Position numbers and translations under genes: made by a program. The notes beneath the pieces are model-generated. The model was not told the DNA's origin, ran no database searches, and was given only the letters and a program-made list of their open reading frames with translations. From the NCBI GenBank assembly GCA_003996215.1, contig QJPP01003457.1:170418-234417 (forward strand): a DNA stretch of 64,000 bases. Reading direction: 5' to 3'. Origin of the DNA: Jaltomata sinuosa (Eukaryota; Streptophyta; Magnoliopsida; Solanales; Solanaceae). Positions 33,796 through 45,811 of this stretch are shown in pieces. How positions within the stretch are numbered: the first letter of the stretch is position 1; each line of letters starts with the position of its first letter.

Positions 33796-35597
33796 TTAAG
33801 GTAGGATTTTTTATCCTTTTTAGTTTTTCTTCAGCATCACTTTTGGTGTTGTGTCAACAGGTTTAAGGGAAGTCTGAGTAACTGAGATCTAAGCTAAGAA
33901 GCATGGGAAACACTAAATGTGGGGTCCTTCGAACCTCGTTGATGGACTTGATGCTACTAGCTAGGTCTAGAGGCCTCATGGAGTATTTTTGTCTTAACTT
34001 TTAATTTATACTTTGGAAACAAAGTATGATTTTAAGTGTGGGGTGGGAATCTTCTGAATTTGATTAGGGTGAAGTGCAATATAGGATTTCTATTTTTATT
34101 TATTTGCAAGTGTTTGATTAAATTGAAAAAATTACAAAAAGATTTTATCGTTGTTTGTTTGTTTTGTTTTTGGTATGTTTAGTAGAAGCACACTTCACCC
34201 ACCGCTCGGTTTTTCTTTTCGGTTCTTTTCTGGGGGAAGCCCTTTGAATCTAGTATCTTTTTTGATTTTTAGGAGTAAAAATTTTGTCATTAGGAATAAA
34301 TAGAGATGCTCTTGCTCGGTGCTACACATGATTACTTGAGGCAAGTTGGTGTTTAATTCTATGGCATGATTTGAAAATTTGAATGACTACTGTGAGACAC
34401 CTAGGCTCTTTTATCTGACTCTTGTTGGCTTAAATTTGAATTCTTGCAACTGCTTGGTTGAGAGTCTATATGTTCCCTGCTTGATTTGAATATGCGCCAT
34501 GTGTGAGTGAGTTTTTTGTTATTCCATGTTACATTTTGGTGTCTAGAACTTTCCCCATGTGTTTGCAAAGCGAAATAAGGAATGGTGAGTTTAAGAGATG
34601 ATATAGGCATTTCTTTGATAGCCATGTTTTATACCCTCTTTATTTACCCTTTGTTCTTGACCTTAACTATACCCGTTGAGCCCTTAGCCTATTCTTTGGT
34701 AGCCTCATGTGTAGCTTTTTTGTTTCTTTCAATTTCCCGTAATTTGATCTAAAACTCCTAAGCGCTCTAGTGGAAAAATTAAGATGTAAGGAGTATAAGA
34801 TTGTGAAGAAGGAAAAAGTGAAGTAAATCCCCAATGGAATAGCTTTTGGTGTGTTGAAAAGGCTTATATGTTGTTGGTAGGGAGTAATGAAATGAAAAAG
34901 ATAAATTGATCAAAAGACGTGATTCATGTGTTGGTAGTAAATACTCTACGAAAAATATGTAAGCTAACTTGTAATGATGAGGCAAAACAAAGAGAGTTGG
35001 GAAGATAATATCGGGGTACTAATAGGTTGGTTGGAGATGAGTTCAATGTAAACTGTGATGTATTAAAGCGCTTAGGGGAGATAGTCACTATTCTTGACCA
35101 AATAGTTCCTACCCGTACCTTAGCCTACATTACAACCCTCAAAGTCCTACTTGATCTTGAGCATTGAAATTCTGATGCTAGTGGAGTACTACACTATGGG
35201 CAAGCTTATGGTCCATCTTATGTGACATGTGAATTCTTTGTGAGAGTGAGCGAAATTGATCCTTACACCCATTCTTGGGATATGTGTGAGTAAATATCAG
35301 TAACTCTCTTGTGGTGAGGGAGCTTGTTTAATGATATATAGGTCACTTATATGATCTCTTTGTTGAGTAATGTGCATGAGTTTGCCAATTGAGTAGAGTC
35401 AATTCTTGAGGCTAGGAGTCTTGGAGTAGTATTCATGTGATTCTAGTTGTAATATGGCATGCTGAATGTAGAATTTGCTATTCATGTGGCCATTGTAGTT
35501 ATAGCTTGAGTATATTAGTGTAATGATGGAGTCTTCCTTAATTGTGATTAGTGTAGAGAGCTATTTGAGGACGAACAATGCTTTAAGTGTGGGGTGG
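33796..35597 (+). other. 3' non-coding region of element C with polypurine tract
   Basis: No supported ORF. Polypurine-like TTTAAGTGTGGGGTGG ends at 35597, just before the 3' LTR. Similar words occur at about 33915 (AAATGTGGGGTCC) and 34034 (TTTAAGTGTGGGGTGGG). Such long 3' regions are usual for Athila-type elements. Confidence 0.6.
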
Positions 35598-36471
35598 TGA
35601 TCTTAGGCGTATTTATACTCCTAAGTGTCATTATTTATGCGCGTTTAGCTTAGTTTTAAGAATAACTTGATGTGCTATTGAAGTATATAGTATGTAAAGG
35701 GTGTAATTTGTGGCTAACGTACATTTTTATAGTGTTTAGGGTGCATATGGAACAAGTAACAATTCAAAACGATCAAATAGAGTTTAAACAAGGAAACTAG
35801 TGTTGCTAGCTTGAGTTATGCCTATTCTAGTGTACTTTGTTGAGTTGTATTGTGTTATATGGACTTATGTGTGTTGTGAGCTATTGTAGGAGACCTTTGG
35901 AGGAGCTATGGAAGCTAATTGAAGCCTACAAACAAGCTACAATCCATTGGAACTCAAAGCAAGGTGGAAAGAGTTCATGGGAGCGAAAAATGGATAGAAA
36001 AGAACCACTCCCCGTGCCACAGAAGCAAAGCTCCGCTATGGTTAGCATGACACGGAGGTGGAGCATCCTTAAAGCTGTCAAATTCCAGTGGCCAGGTGCA
36101 TTTTGGGCGTGACACGCCAGCTTCTTGGCGCGTTGAGGGTCGCGGCACGCTGCCTAGCTCTACGATGGGCAGGGTGTCACGGACCCTATTCCCGGCGGGT
36201 TCAACTTGTCCTACACTATAAATAGGACACTAGTTTCAATGGTAAACATTCTGGGACGTCTTTGGATTGAAAAAAAACACAAGGAGGAGGCTACTTTAAG
36301 GTTCTTATTCTCTTCTTTTTCATTACTTAATTCTTGTATGAACTACATCAATTTTGTAATTGTGAATTAGAGTATGAGTGGCTAAACTCCCTATTTCTAG
36401 GGTTGAGGCTACAACATGAATGTTTGATTATGGTTTTATAGTTGGTTTAATTGTTTATCATGTCTTGTGGC
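35598..36471 (+). repeat. 3' LTR of element C, truncated
   Basis: Matches the 5' LTR from its start (TGATCTTAGGCG) to about TCATGTCTTGTGG at 36471, then the sequence changes abruptly. About 650 bp of the LTR end are absent. TATA box TATAAATA at 36217-36224. Confidence 0.85.
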
Positions 36472-36620
36472 TCATGTCACAGCTCACCTCATGAACCATC
36501 GACCCCTTTATGGCTCATGAATCATATTTAAAAAAATAATATATATTTTCTTTTTATTTTATTTTTTGCTTTTCTTTCATACTTTATAGGCACTAACCAT
36601 GATCACCTATAAGTAGTTAT
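36472..36620 (+). other. Junction DNA after truncated LTR
   Basis: AT-rich stretch with CTCATG repeats (36472-36530) and a T-rich run ending in TTTATAG near 36590. No ORF. Possibly a splice acceptor region before the envelope-position ORF that follows. Confidence 0.35.
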
Positions 36621-38160
36621 GGCGCCAAAGACACCACTACACTGAGGGGGTGCCCGAAAGCATAAGATACTACCCTTTTTCGCCTCAAGGATCAACTAAT
36701 TGACTAAGAATATGATGTTGAGGAGATGGAGGCACCCCCCATTTGTTCATAAACCGAGACAAACTCCCAGCACACAACAAATTCTTTCCCAGTCTGAATG
36801 TTAGAAGACACTTCAACAGGGTCTGAAAATTCAAATGCACAAGATTCTAATGCACCAGAATCTAGTGCAAAAGCGCAGGTTCTGAGTCTTGAGGTAGCAT
36901 AGAAAATTTGAGACACCTGAGGCAGATGACAAACTGAAAATGACTCTTCTTTTAAAAAGCAAGGGCCCTACATTCAGAGACCAGATTTGGTGCCAAGTTA
37001 AAGGGGCAAAAAAAATCTATCACGACGACATTACTCCCATGGGAAAGGGTCATATTAGGCGGAGTATTGCCAGGATTTTAGAGCTTTTAGAGTATCCACA
37101 AATTGAAGAAGTATTCAAATACAACCGTTTGGATTAGTTCAGCTGGCCATCGGGAGAGTACTGCCCAGAATTTGTTTGTGAGTTTTACGTGAAGTATTCC
37201 GCCATACTAGAAAACATTTGCAAAAAGGGCTAGAAATCCAGAGACTTGTCTGCTCTTGATAGTGTTCCAATTCATGGGCTCAATGTGGACATCTTTGCTT
37301 GCACTATCAATAGATTTTTATATGGGTTATAGTATATGGAGCGAGATAACACTTTTGATTATGATTACTAGTATACAAATAAGGCAAAATAGATTAAATG
37401 CTTGGCACAAGTACTGACAAAAACATAGCCCGAGTGGTCGACTAGAGAGAAGAAAAATTCTGTAAATAAGGGATAAGACCAATCCCTTAATATAGGAAAG
37501 AAGAGCATAATCTGATCTAGGATAGACCGAACTATTCATTAGGCATTCATGATTCCACAGGAGGTGGCACAGTATATAGATGGCTTGCTGCTCCTAGACC
37601 ATCACAATGAGGCTACTCCAGCAGCTATGAGAGAGGAGCCAGTTATTACTTCAGGTACATCGGCTATAGAGCTCTGTGTTGATTCAGATTTCAGAGTAGC
37701 TCTTGCTCCCACCACCACTCTGACTATTGTTCTTGTCACCATCACTCATCCTCCAATCCCGATATCTATTTATGCATTCACTCCGGCATATTTTTCCAAG
37801 TTGGTGAAAAAATCAGAGTGGGCCGAGTGTCAATTTAAGTTCTTTGCACAGCAGTTGAAGCCATTTGTTGATAAGGCTATTATTGATGCTATTGCCTCAT
37901 TTATGACATTACATGGCCAAATTAATGGCATGGAGGAGAGAGTGAATGAAAGGTTAAGAATCGTTGCCGCTCTAGACTTGAAAAAGTTGATTGATGAGTT
38001 AGCCCAATTGCAGGAAAAGGATGTTAAGTTTTGCGTGTGTCCTGTTCCTGCGTATGGTTGGCACTTTCTGTAGATTCCTGAGGATGAGGATCCCTTCTTG
38101 CTTGATCTTATGGCATTAGTAAAACTATCTGCCAAAAAAAGTGCATAAGGATAATGGTGA
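36620..38160 (+). pseudogene. Athila-type envelope-position ORF ('putative plant transposon protein')
   Basis: Broken ORF of the kind found after pol in Solanaceae Athila-type elements. It begins near 36620 (ATGGCGCCAAAGACACC). Recognisable pieces: 36940-37137 (KGHIRRSIARILELLEYPQI); 37138-37330 (CPEFVCEFYVKYSAILENI, then VPIHGLNVDIFACTINRFL); and 37549-38073, a C-terminal region with Pro/Thr-rich linker and a helical segment (LRIVAALDLKKLIDELAQLQ). Stops break it at 37138, about 37330 and 37470. The same order is seen in element D on the minus strand (41760-44030), including the similar FY-x-Y motif. Role unknown; it is called envelope-like by position only. Confidence 0.6.
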
Positions 38161-38595
38161 TGATGAGACTCTTGCTGAAAGGGAGCTAAAAAAAGAAAAA
38201 TAACATAGAGTTCAGGGAGACTCTACAGCACTCGAGCGATGAGTATTATGGAGTTTGAGCATCAGGAGAGTCCTTGAGTAGGGAATGTGCAGGTGCAGCA
38301 CCGTCTTTAGAAGCTATTATGGGAGCGTCAGGAATTGGAACAATTACTGATACCGATACTATTACTATGAGAGCCATACCACCAGCCCCATCTTCAACAT
38401 TGGATGCCAGCGCTTAGGCTCCATAAGTATGATCTTGCCTCCCACATATTTACATATTTTAGTGCATTAGGTACAATGCACGACCCATTTTTGGTTGGGT
38501 GGGGGCAGTCTGTAGTGTATCTTGGAGAAGTCTTAAGTAACCAAGATACACATATTTTGCTACAACGTTAAATCAGGCATTGCTTGGGAGGCAAT
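38161..38595 (+). other. 3' region of the host Athila element, cut by element D
   Basis: Non-coding except for a degenerate tail (YRYYYYESHTTSPIFN-like) shared with element D. It ends in the conserved word GCTTGGGAGGCAA (38582-38594), whose pairing half CCCAAG is missing because the LTR of element D starts at 38596. Confidence 0.6.
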
Positions 38596-40182
38596 TGATA
38601 CGCCCAAATTACACCTCTAAAATAAGATATAAGGCGGTCATTTTCATATATAGAACCTAATTGCGAGTTGGGGTCGAATACTACAGAGAATATGGTAGAC
38701 TTACGTCAGTAGCAAATTTCAACTAGTAATCGTTATTTAGAGGGGGACTTGCATAAAATTAAAGATAACAGTTATGTGTGTTTGTAGTGAACAGTTGTTT
38801 TCAAGTTACTTTATTGGTTGTATTCGACTAATTAGAAGAAACTAGGACTGTGTTCCCCATAATTTTATAACTTAGCAGGTGTATGCAACTCGTGATCTAT
38901 ATCGGTGATATGCATGTAAAATTAACGATACGTTAATGGTTCAACTAAAGTCCGGTTGTTCCATTCAAAAGAGTATCACTTGATCTCCTTTTCATCTGAC
39001 AAGTGTGTAATTACTAAACTTCATTAATTATTTCATATTAATTAACTTTATTCGATCTCAAATCATTAAATGAGGATTGGTAGCCTCAAATCTCTATTGT
39101 TAATCTCGTTTCCACCTATTACCTATTACCTCTTTTTTCTTGCAAGTAAAGGTTAATGGCAAGTCCTAACAATGGCCTCTATAAAAAAGCAGTTAAATCA
39201 AAGAGATTAACCATACATGAAAATTCACTGTTCAAGAATCACTAATTGTTTAACCTACATTTGTTGATTCATCAAGGTTCCCACAAACCTAGTTATGACA
39301 TTTAGCTACTCATGCTTGAAACAATCACAGTAGAATTCATAAGAAATAACTTACTTGTATTAACCATGAAGGTTTCAAGAATAATTGCCAAAATAATCCA
39401 CAAGAATCAAGAACAATGAAAGATGTTCTTCTTAATTCTCCAAAGTAACATAACAATGGCACAAAATAGATAAGAGGTCGAATATCATGTGTAAAATATA
39501 AAGGAAATTCTATGGAAAGTATTTATAAACAAAAAATCCTATCCTAAGTCAACTAGGAAAGCTTGGTTGCGTTAGATTCTACTAATCACTCCATAATCTG
39601 TCATTGATTTCTATGGTTTATGGTCTTCCAATGTCATCAGTTGACTGGAAAAGTCAAATTGGGACCTGCAGGCTTCTATGAATTGAACCATGGTTTGTCA
39701 ATTCATTCTACTATTCATGGACTGAATCATTATCTTGAAACCCATTTTTGCATCCTCTAAGATCTTGGATCTACGAGTCACAAGAAAGACCTGTAGTCTG
39801 AATATATGGTCTGTCAACTCAATCATGAACTTATACTTCAAATTTTCATCCTTGTAGAAACTCAGTCGACGAGTCACAGGATGATCCATTGTTTGCAACT
39901 ATGGTTCATCAACTGAACCGTTATTTGATACTTGACTAGTAACTCTGCAGGTCTTGGTCTATGACTCACAAGATGGGCCATAGTTTCGAACTATGGTCCA
40001 TTAATTTCATTTAGGACCAAAACTTAGCCAATTTTTTAATTTAAAACTTTAACTTTTTTCTCGCGAACACTGTTTTCCTGCACAAAACACAAAAACACAT
40101 CATATCTAACAAAAACATACCTAAGAACTCACAAAATCCATCGTTTAAAGCGTAAAATGTGTTGTGAAATAGCAGCACATCA
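38596..40182 (-). repeat. 3' LTR of element D
   Basis: On the minus strand it starts TGATGTGCTGC and ends GGCGTATCA, with TGAT/ATCA inverted ends. A TATAAAT box on the minus strand lies at 39521-39527. U3 contains words like GACTCGTAGATCC and GACCATAG reminiscent of, but different from, the Tekay U3 palindromes. Only one LTR of D is present, so no target duplication can be tested. Confidence 0.78.
39521..39527 (-). promoter_or_regulatory. TATA box of element D LTR
   Basis: TATAAAT on the minus strand within GTTTATAAATACTTTCC, about 655 bp into the LTR. Confidence 0.55.
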
Positions 40183-40197
40183 ACTCCCTCAACTTAG
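40183..40197 (-). other. Polypurine tract of element D
   Basis: On the minus strand CTAAGTTGAGGGAGT directly before the LTR. A second similar word (CCTAAGTTGAGGGTGG on minus) lies at about 40978-40993. Confidence 0.7.
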
Positions 40198-41759
40198 AAT
40201 CTTTGTTTTTCCTCATGCAACCAAATAAGACTTGACTACGATGCTTAGGCATCAGCAAACTAGGGAAATTATGGCGATTATCATGAACACTTGGCAATAC
40301 ACTTATTCAACATAGTTTATCCTGTCTTTTCATTAAAAACATATGTGCATAATTCTGAGCATCTAAAGCTAACACTAAAGGATTGAAGAATGACATTGAG
40401 ATATTAACAGACAATTATGCATACACCAGTGACACATAACTTCATACATAGCAATTAGACAACATTACCCTTATACCCTCACATATCAAAGAACATCCCT
40501 TACACATATATGCATACAAGACTGGGACGGTATAATCAAAATGTTCTTACAATCACAAATAAATTCAAATAATGCAGGCCATATACCAGAGGATTGCCCT
40601 TATTTTCTATGCTTTTGTCATCAGACGGTCGGATTAGGATTACTATAGGACTTTGTTCAAACTTGTAATATAGGCTTGGGGATGGGTATGGTAGATTTGG
40701 ATAAGTGACCCGATCCTACTTGGACACCACACTTTTTCTTTCCTTCTTACTTCTCAGACTTTTTCTTCCCTTCCCTTTTTTATTTCAATCAGCTCGGGTG
40801 TGGTTTTACTAACTTCTTTTTTTTGTCTCTTTTTTCTTTTTGTACTACAGATTTTCTGAACTTTCTTTTCTCTCTTTTTTTCTTCTTTTTCTTTTCAATC
40901 TTACCACACCTATTTTCTTTGATTATTTTCTTCCTTTTGCTATCTAACTTCCCTTTTTTCTTTTCTCAACATCATCCACCCTCAACTTAGGCGCTTTACC
41001 AAAGTTGAAGCCTATTATCCAAGGTGGGACCGGGGACAAAAGAGGGATCTACTTAAGTACAAATGAGATGGCTATCATGCTAATTAAAGAAATGGCTAAC
41101 AGTACAAAGTAGAAATCTAGGGATATGTATATCATTTGTTCAGTTATTTGGGTCTGAGTGACTATACAAATGGCCTATGATCCTTTCTTAACCTTTCTAT
41201 CTTATGATAGTAGCAAGATTAACCGGGAAAGTTCTAGATTATACACACATAGTAAGAACTGAACTAGAGTACCTCACACATAAATTGCACAGAGTTTCAT
41301 TACTAATTACCATTTACTCAGTTGGCATGCTATTTTAGAAATAGTTATCAAAGTCAATATGAACAATGTCAAAAACTAAGCCTAGCAGGTCAACATATCA
41401 ATCATGAAGCACATACCAAAATTTTTGGAAGGGTTTATGTATGCTAGTTTATAATATGCTGATGATCTCTTAGCTACTTTTACCTAACACATCACAACAT
41501 CCTAAACATGCTGGTCCAATAGAAAGAGATATCCTCGGGGAAAGAACATAGTAAGAAAATCCAAAGGATGTGGGTACTCAAGACCCCTTGGGTTGACTCC
41601 CCAGCAAAACCTGATTTAACATCACAGCACGATACTTGTATCTTGACTACTCAAACTTACTCAAGATACACACCCACTGACTCCACTCCACTAGAAAGAA
41701 TTTTGTATTATCCCCTAAAAATTGTAAAAGAATAGGAGTCAAGAACATACATGTAATGC
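40198..41759 (-). other. 3' non-coding region of element D
   Basis: No ORF. It contains a strongly pyrimidine-rich plus strand at about 40725-40985 and, at 41586-41603, a degenerate copy of the Athila hairpin/repeat unit (minus strand CTGGGGAGTCAACCCAAG). Confidence 0.55.
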
Positions 41760-44030
41760 CTAAGAGTTGGTGTCTGGTGTTGAAGATATGGCTAGTGGTG
41801 CAGCACTCGTAGTAGTAATAGTGGTTGCATGTGTAGTTATCTCAATAGTAGCAATATTGCTAATGTTTGGCACAAACCTAATTGGGCCTAAAGAGAATAT
41901 CACACTCGTAGGTGCCAAACTCGAGGAAACACCTTGTCTTATGCCTCAGATATCTTCCCTTCCTCCAATCTAGAAAGTTGCATACCTTTCTTCAACCTCT
42001 TCGCATCCTCTTTTTCAGCTTTCTTTGCATATTTTGTCTTCCTCTTAACTCTTTCTGTTAAAGTCATAGAATTATTGTCCTCACTCTAGGTTGATTCCTC
42101 TTATCATGTAAAGGAGTCTCTACCAATATATCAATAAAGGATGCCTCCTCTACATCCACAGCCTCCTCAACTGGTGTGTCTTCAATAATGGGGATTTTCC
42201 TCGCCTGAATGGTATCAATATCAGCTTGAGTTTTTCCAAGCTCGGCAAGGATAGCCTAAAGATCAGGTGCACTCATCTTTTTTAACCTCCCATTTACCCT
42301 TATCTCTATCTCGTCTAAACGGGCATTAACCCTCATAATTGACTCATATAAGCACTCAAGAGTGGTCGCAATTTCCTTCTTGATGAAGGGCTTAAGCTAG
42401 GGGAAAAGCTCTTGATATTCTCATTAGCATGTACAACCTATTTATCCACCTTGCTGAAGGTCTGGCTAGTAAAAGTGAATGTGGCAGCCAGCACTAGTAG
42501 ATGGGCTACTATGGTAACCTGTGTTATAATGGGGATAGTCAAAGTACTAGTCTCAGAAGTTGGCATGTCTAAAGATGCAATAGCAGGATTCTTTGTAGGT
42601 TCCGGTGACTTAGTCAGTATACTACTCTCTGATAAGTCAGTGAAGATATGTTCTCTCATAGGTAGAGGAGTGGGCTTTACCCTTAGCAATAGGGTTAGTC
42701 ACATCCTAGATTAGTGTTATTTCTTGGAAACCTAGAGTCTGTAGTGTCTGATCAATTTTCATAAAGGTGGGCACTCTAATCCCTTGGCATAATTTTATGA
42801 CCAAGCATGAAAAGGGTATAGTAGTGGACAGCCTCAAGGCCTTTTCTCTAATCTCCTCAGTGAAAATACGGGCAATAATGATGTCATATCTAGACATGAT
42901 GCTCTCAACTAGTATTGCCTGGTCTGGGGTGAGAGTGTTGTCCACAGAAGTCAGAACCAGACTGTATCTAATAATGGCCCACCAAAACTTTATGGCCAGG
43001 CTTAAGGAATCTTTATTTATGGAGGGTGTTGTGCTTGTCGACCATTATGGTTCCCCAATAGTAAGAATGAAGGCAAGCCATGGAAGCTAATTAGTGAACT
43101 TTTTGTGTTGGTCCAGTCTGTGGTAAAGATCAAGCTGGCTGACCAGTGCCACGTACTTTGGGCCAAAAATGAAGCACTGAATGGTGCACTCAGAAATATT
43201 GACATGTACCCCTCTAACTTGTACTTTCTCCAAACCATGCTGGTTGTTTGTAGATTTTCCTTTTTTGTACGTGTTCATGAGAGTGGCTACATAGGTAGCA
43301 TAGAACTCACAGACTATAATGAGGTTGTGCTCATCCCCTGGTCAACTCATCCACTCAAACCGGTAGTGCTCAAATAACTATTTATGCTTCGCCATTTCAC
43401 TCAAACCCGCTGACCAGATCATGACCTCTTCGAATATGCTTTGCTTAATTTGGCCCCTACCTGTCTCCACAAGTTGTCTCCGTAAGTACATCATAAAATA
43501 ACCACTGCGTTCTTTCAATTTCCCACCATATATTCTCCAAAACTCGGGATTTTTGCTTTTGAGAGTGGGCACAAGTCTGATAGGATCAGCATCCTCAACT
43601 TCCACAACTTCTGAGCTCTTAGTGTCAGACCTACAAATACTGCCACTTGTTGTTCTGGCACCAGTATCATTTTTTATTTTAGATGCACTTTCCTCTTTGG
43701 ACTCAGTGTCTCCAAATTCACTTGCACTATACGAGAAACCAGAAGCCTCTTCTCCCTCTTTAGACTGGGGAGAGGCTACTGCTTGTTATCTCTTTGTTTG
43801 CAGCCTCGTCTTACGAGTGTTTATCTATGTCTATTCTTCCTCCTCCATCTTTGGATAATCCCTGAGCTGGCTAGATATCCTTTTGGATACCTTTTCTATA
43901 AGGGTGGGTTGACTCCACCCCTCTTTGATTGAAGCTTTGGTGGTATGGTACATGCAGGGTACAGTTATTAGTATACAGCATGAGGAACAAAAAGCAAAAA
44001 CTAAAATAAAATTTTTATACATTGTACACA
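41760..44030 (-). pseudogene. Envelope-position ORF of element D ('putative plant transposon protein')
   Basis: Minus-strand frames, in order: an acidic Ser/Glu-rich N-terminal part (about 44020-43610); FWRIYGGKLKERSGYF and AGLSEMAKHK (43605-43378); CEFYATYVATLMNTYKKG (43340-43240); and the best-kept block at 42960-42706, DNTLTPDQAILVESIMSRYD, then FTEEIREKALRLSTTIPFS and LCQGIRVP. That block is typical of the proteins annotated as putative plant transposon protein in Athila-like elements. A Lys/Arg-rich C-terminal part follows near 42060-41950. Stops and frameshifts separate the parts. It is downstream of pol, where Athila carries an envelope-like gene. Function unproven. Confidence 0.65.
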
Positions 44031-45629
44031 GTGGTGCAGATCTTATTTTATGGGTGGGTCGATGGACTGTGGACCCAAACTACGATTCTTAAACATATTC
44101 GTAGAATCGATACAGTAGGAAAGTTCATTTCTTTCTAGGTGTCTATGGGCCATTGATACGTTGTAGTTCAGAACTACGGTCTGGCCTGTAACTCGTAGAA
44201 TGGAACCTAAGAGGTGCCCATTATTTAGAAAAGTTACCAATTCTACGAGCCGTCAACCCAACTGTGAAACCTTAATAGTAGGCTTCTCCTTTGTTGTGTT
44301 TCGACACTTAGTCTTTTTATCTCGTGCTTAAGATTACTACCCATAGAAGAGTTTTCATGGGTGGTAAGTCTCAACACAGGGTAAAACAACCAAGTTTCAT
44401 AACACAACTAACAATTAATCATACTTACGATCTTCGGAATCGCAAATTTGCAATCCTCCCATACCAAGATCAAGCTAAGGGCTAATCAGACTTCACCAAA
44501 GTTATTATTAATATGATCATTCGGAGTTGGAAGGCAAAACAACCTTACACCTTGTTTCTGAGATGAGATTTTGGTTGTAATGACCTTTGACTCAATGGGT
44601 GGGACCACCTAATCAACGTCAAGACAGTTCAAGTAATTATGATCAATTTTAACAACACTCCCGCTCAACTCATCCCTATGATTCATATTATTTTGAACAT
44701 ACAATCAATTTATTATTCCCACATGATCTCATAGATTCGATCACTCAACCTAGGGTTTGCCACATTATACAATCAAGGAGTTTCAACTTGTGAACCCATG
44801 GGTACCCACACTCGAAGAAAACAAACTTAAAAAAGGATGAGTGTATGAAACTTACCATCTTTGAAGATTTTCTTGGTGATAGTGAGTATTAGTGATTCAG
44901 TGATACAGATTTTCAACACATCCTTTGGTAAAGGGATTATGATTGTTGTTAGAGAGTGATCGAGGAAGTATAGGATATGATCGCATGGGAATTTTGAACG
45001 AGAGAGGAGTTTGGAAAATTTGACCTATTTTGGCTTCCTTTGTATTTTAATCGATTGGATAGACAAATAGGGCAAACGAGTGAAGATTAAACGGTAACCG
45101 GGTTGGGTCAGGCACATTATTTTTACACACATATGCCCTAGACCCAGTTTACGGCTTGGGAACCTTACTTGGGATCTATGTGCAAAATCCACGATCCATA
45201 GAAGTGAACTACGGATCATCATTCAGCTCGTGGATCTGAGATTTCATCATGTTTGTTGCTAGTTTTCTATGGGTGACTTTATGGTACATCTTTTAGAAGT
45301 ACAGACTATCCTTTCACTCATAGAAATGATTCAGAGGGTTGGCAACTTGGGGCTGAAAAAAATGGGTTGGTCAGTGGACCGCTGAACTAGTTTATGGTCC
45401 ATAAACCAAACTGTGGTTGCCAAACACTCTTCTTTAGGTTTTCTACTCTAGTTTTTGATGGGTCACTCCACAGATCATCAATTCCTTTTATGACCCATCA
45501 TCCAATTTGTGGAAGCATCCTTTTTATTTTATCTAGAACACTTTGCTTCTGTGTTTCTCTCTGTTATCCGTGCACACTTTAGCAAACATCAATATTGTAC
45601 AAGAATCAAAATAAACAATATAAAACACC
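44031..45629 (-). other. Spacer between pol and envelope-position ORF of element D
   Basis: About 1.6 kb without a supported ORF on either strand. On the minus strand there is a good splice-donor context (GATGGTAAGTTTC near 44852-44864), compatible with a spliced subgenomic RNA for the downstream ORF. Short GACTCGTAG/CTACGAG words recur (44100-44250, 45180-45240). Confidence 0.4.
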
Positions 45630-45811
45630 TTGGGTTGCCTCCCAACCAGCACTTGATTTAACATCATGGAATGACGCAGGTCACTTGACTACTCAAAGTT
45701 CATCAAGTTACTCCTTGGGTTGCCTCCTAAGAAGCTCTTGATTTAACATCACGGCACAATGCAGAAACTTTGGTTACTCAGATTTAATCAAGGTACACAA
45801 TATGAATCACA
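45630..45811 (-). repeat. Two tandem Athila hairpin units after pol of D
   Basis: Two copies of an ~85-bp unit, each with, on the minus strand, TTAAATCAAG, a short gap, then GGGAGGCAACCCAAGG or AGGAGGCAACCCAAGG. Hairpin cores are at 45630-45645 (perfect 5-bp stem) and 45714-45731 (6-bp stem with one mismatch). The same unit occurs once after gag-protease in element C. Confidence 0.65.

Larger units (their letters stand above)
29597..36471 (+). mobile_element. Element C: Athila-type, gag-protease only (non-autonomous)
   Basis: 5' LTR 29597-31122, tRNA-Asp-type primer site 31129, one long gag-protease frame 31248-33728, about 1.87 kb of 3' non-coding DNA, a polypurine-like tract at 35585 and a 3' LTR 35598-36471 that is cut short. 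No RT, RNase H or integrase sequence lies between the LTRs, so any movement would need enzymes from a relative. The LTRs begin TGATCTTAGG; the 5' LTR ends GATGCAACA. The missing end of the 3' LTR (about 650 bp) prevents checking the target duplication. Confidence 0.85.
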
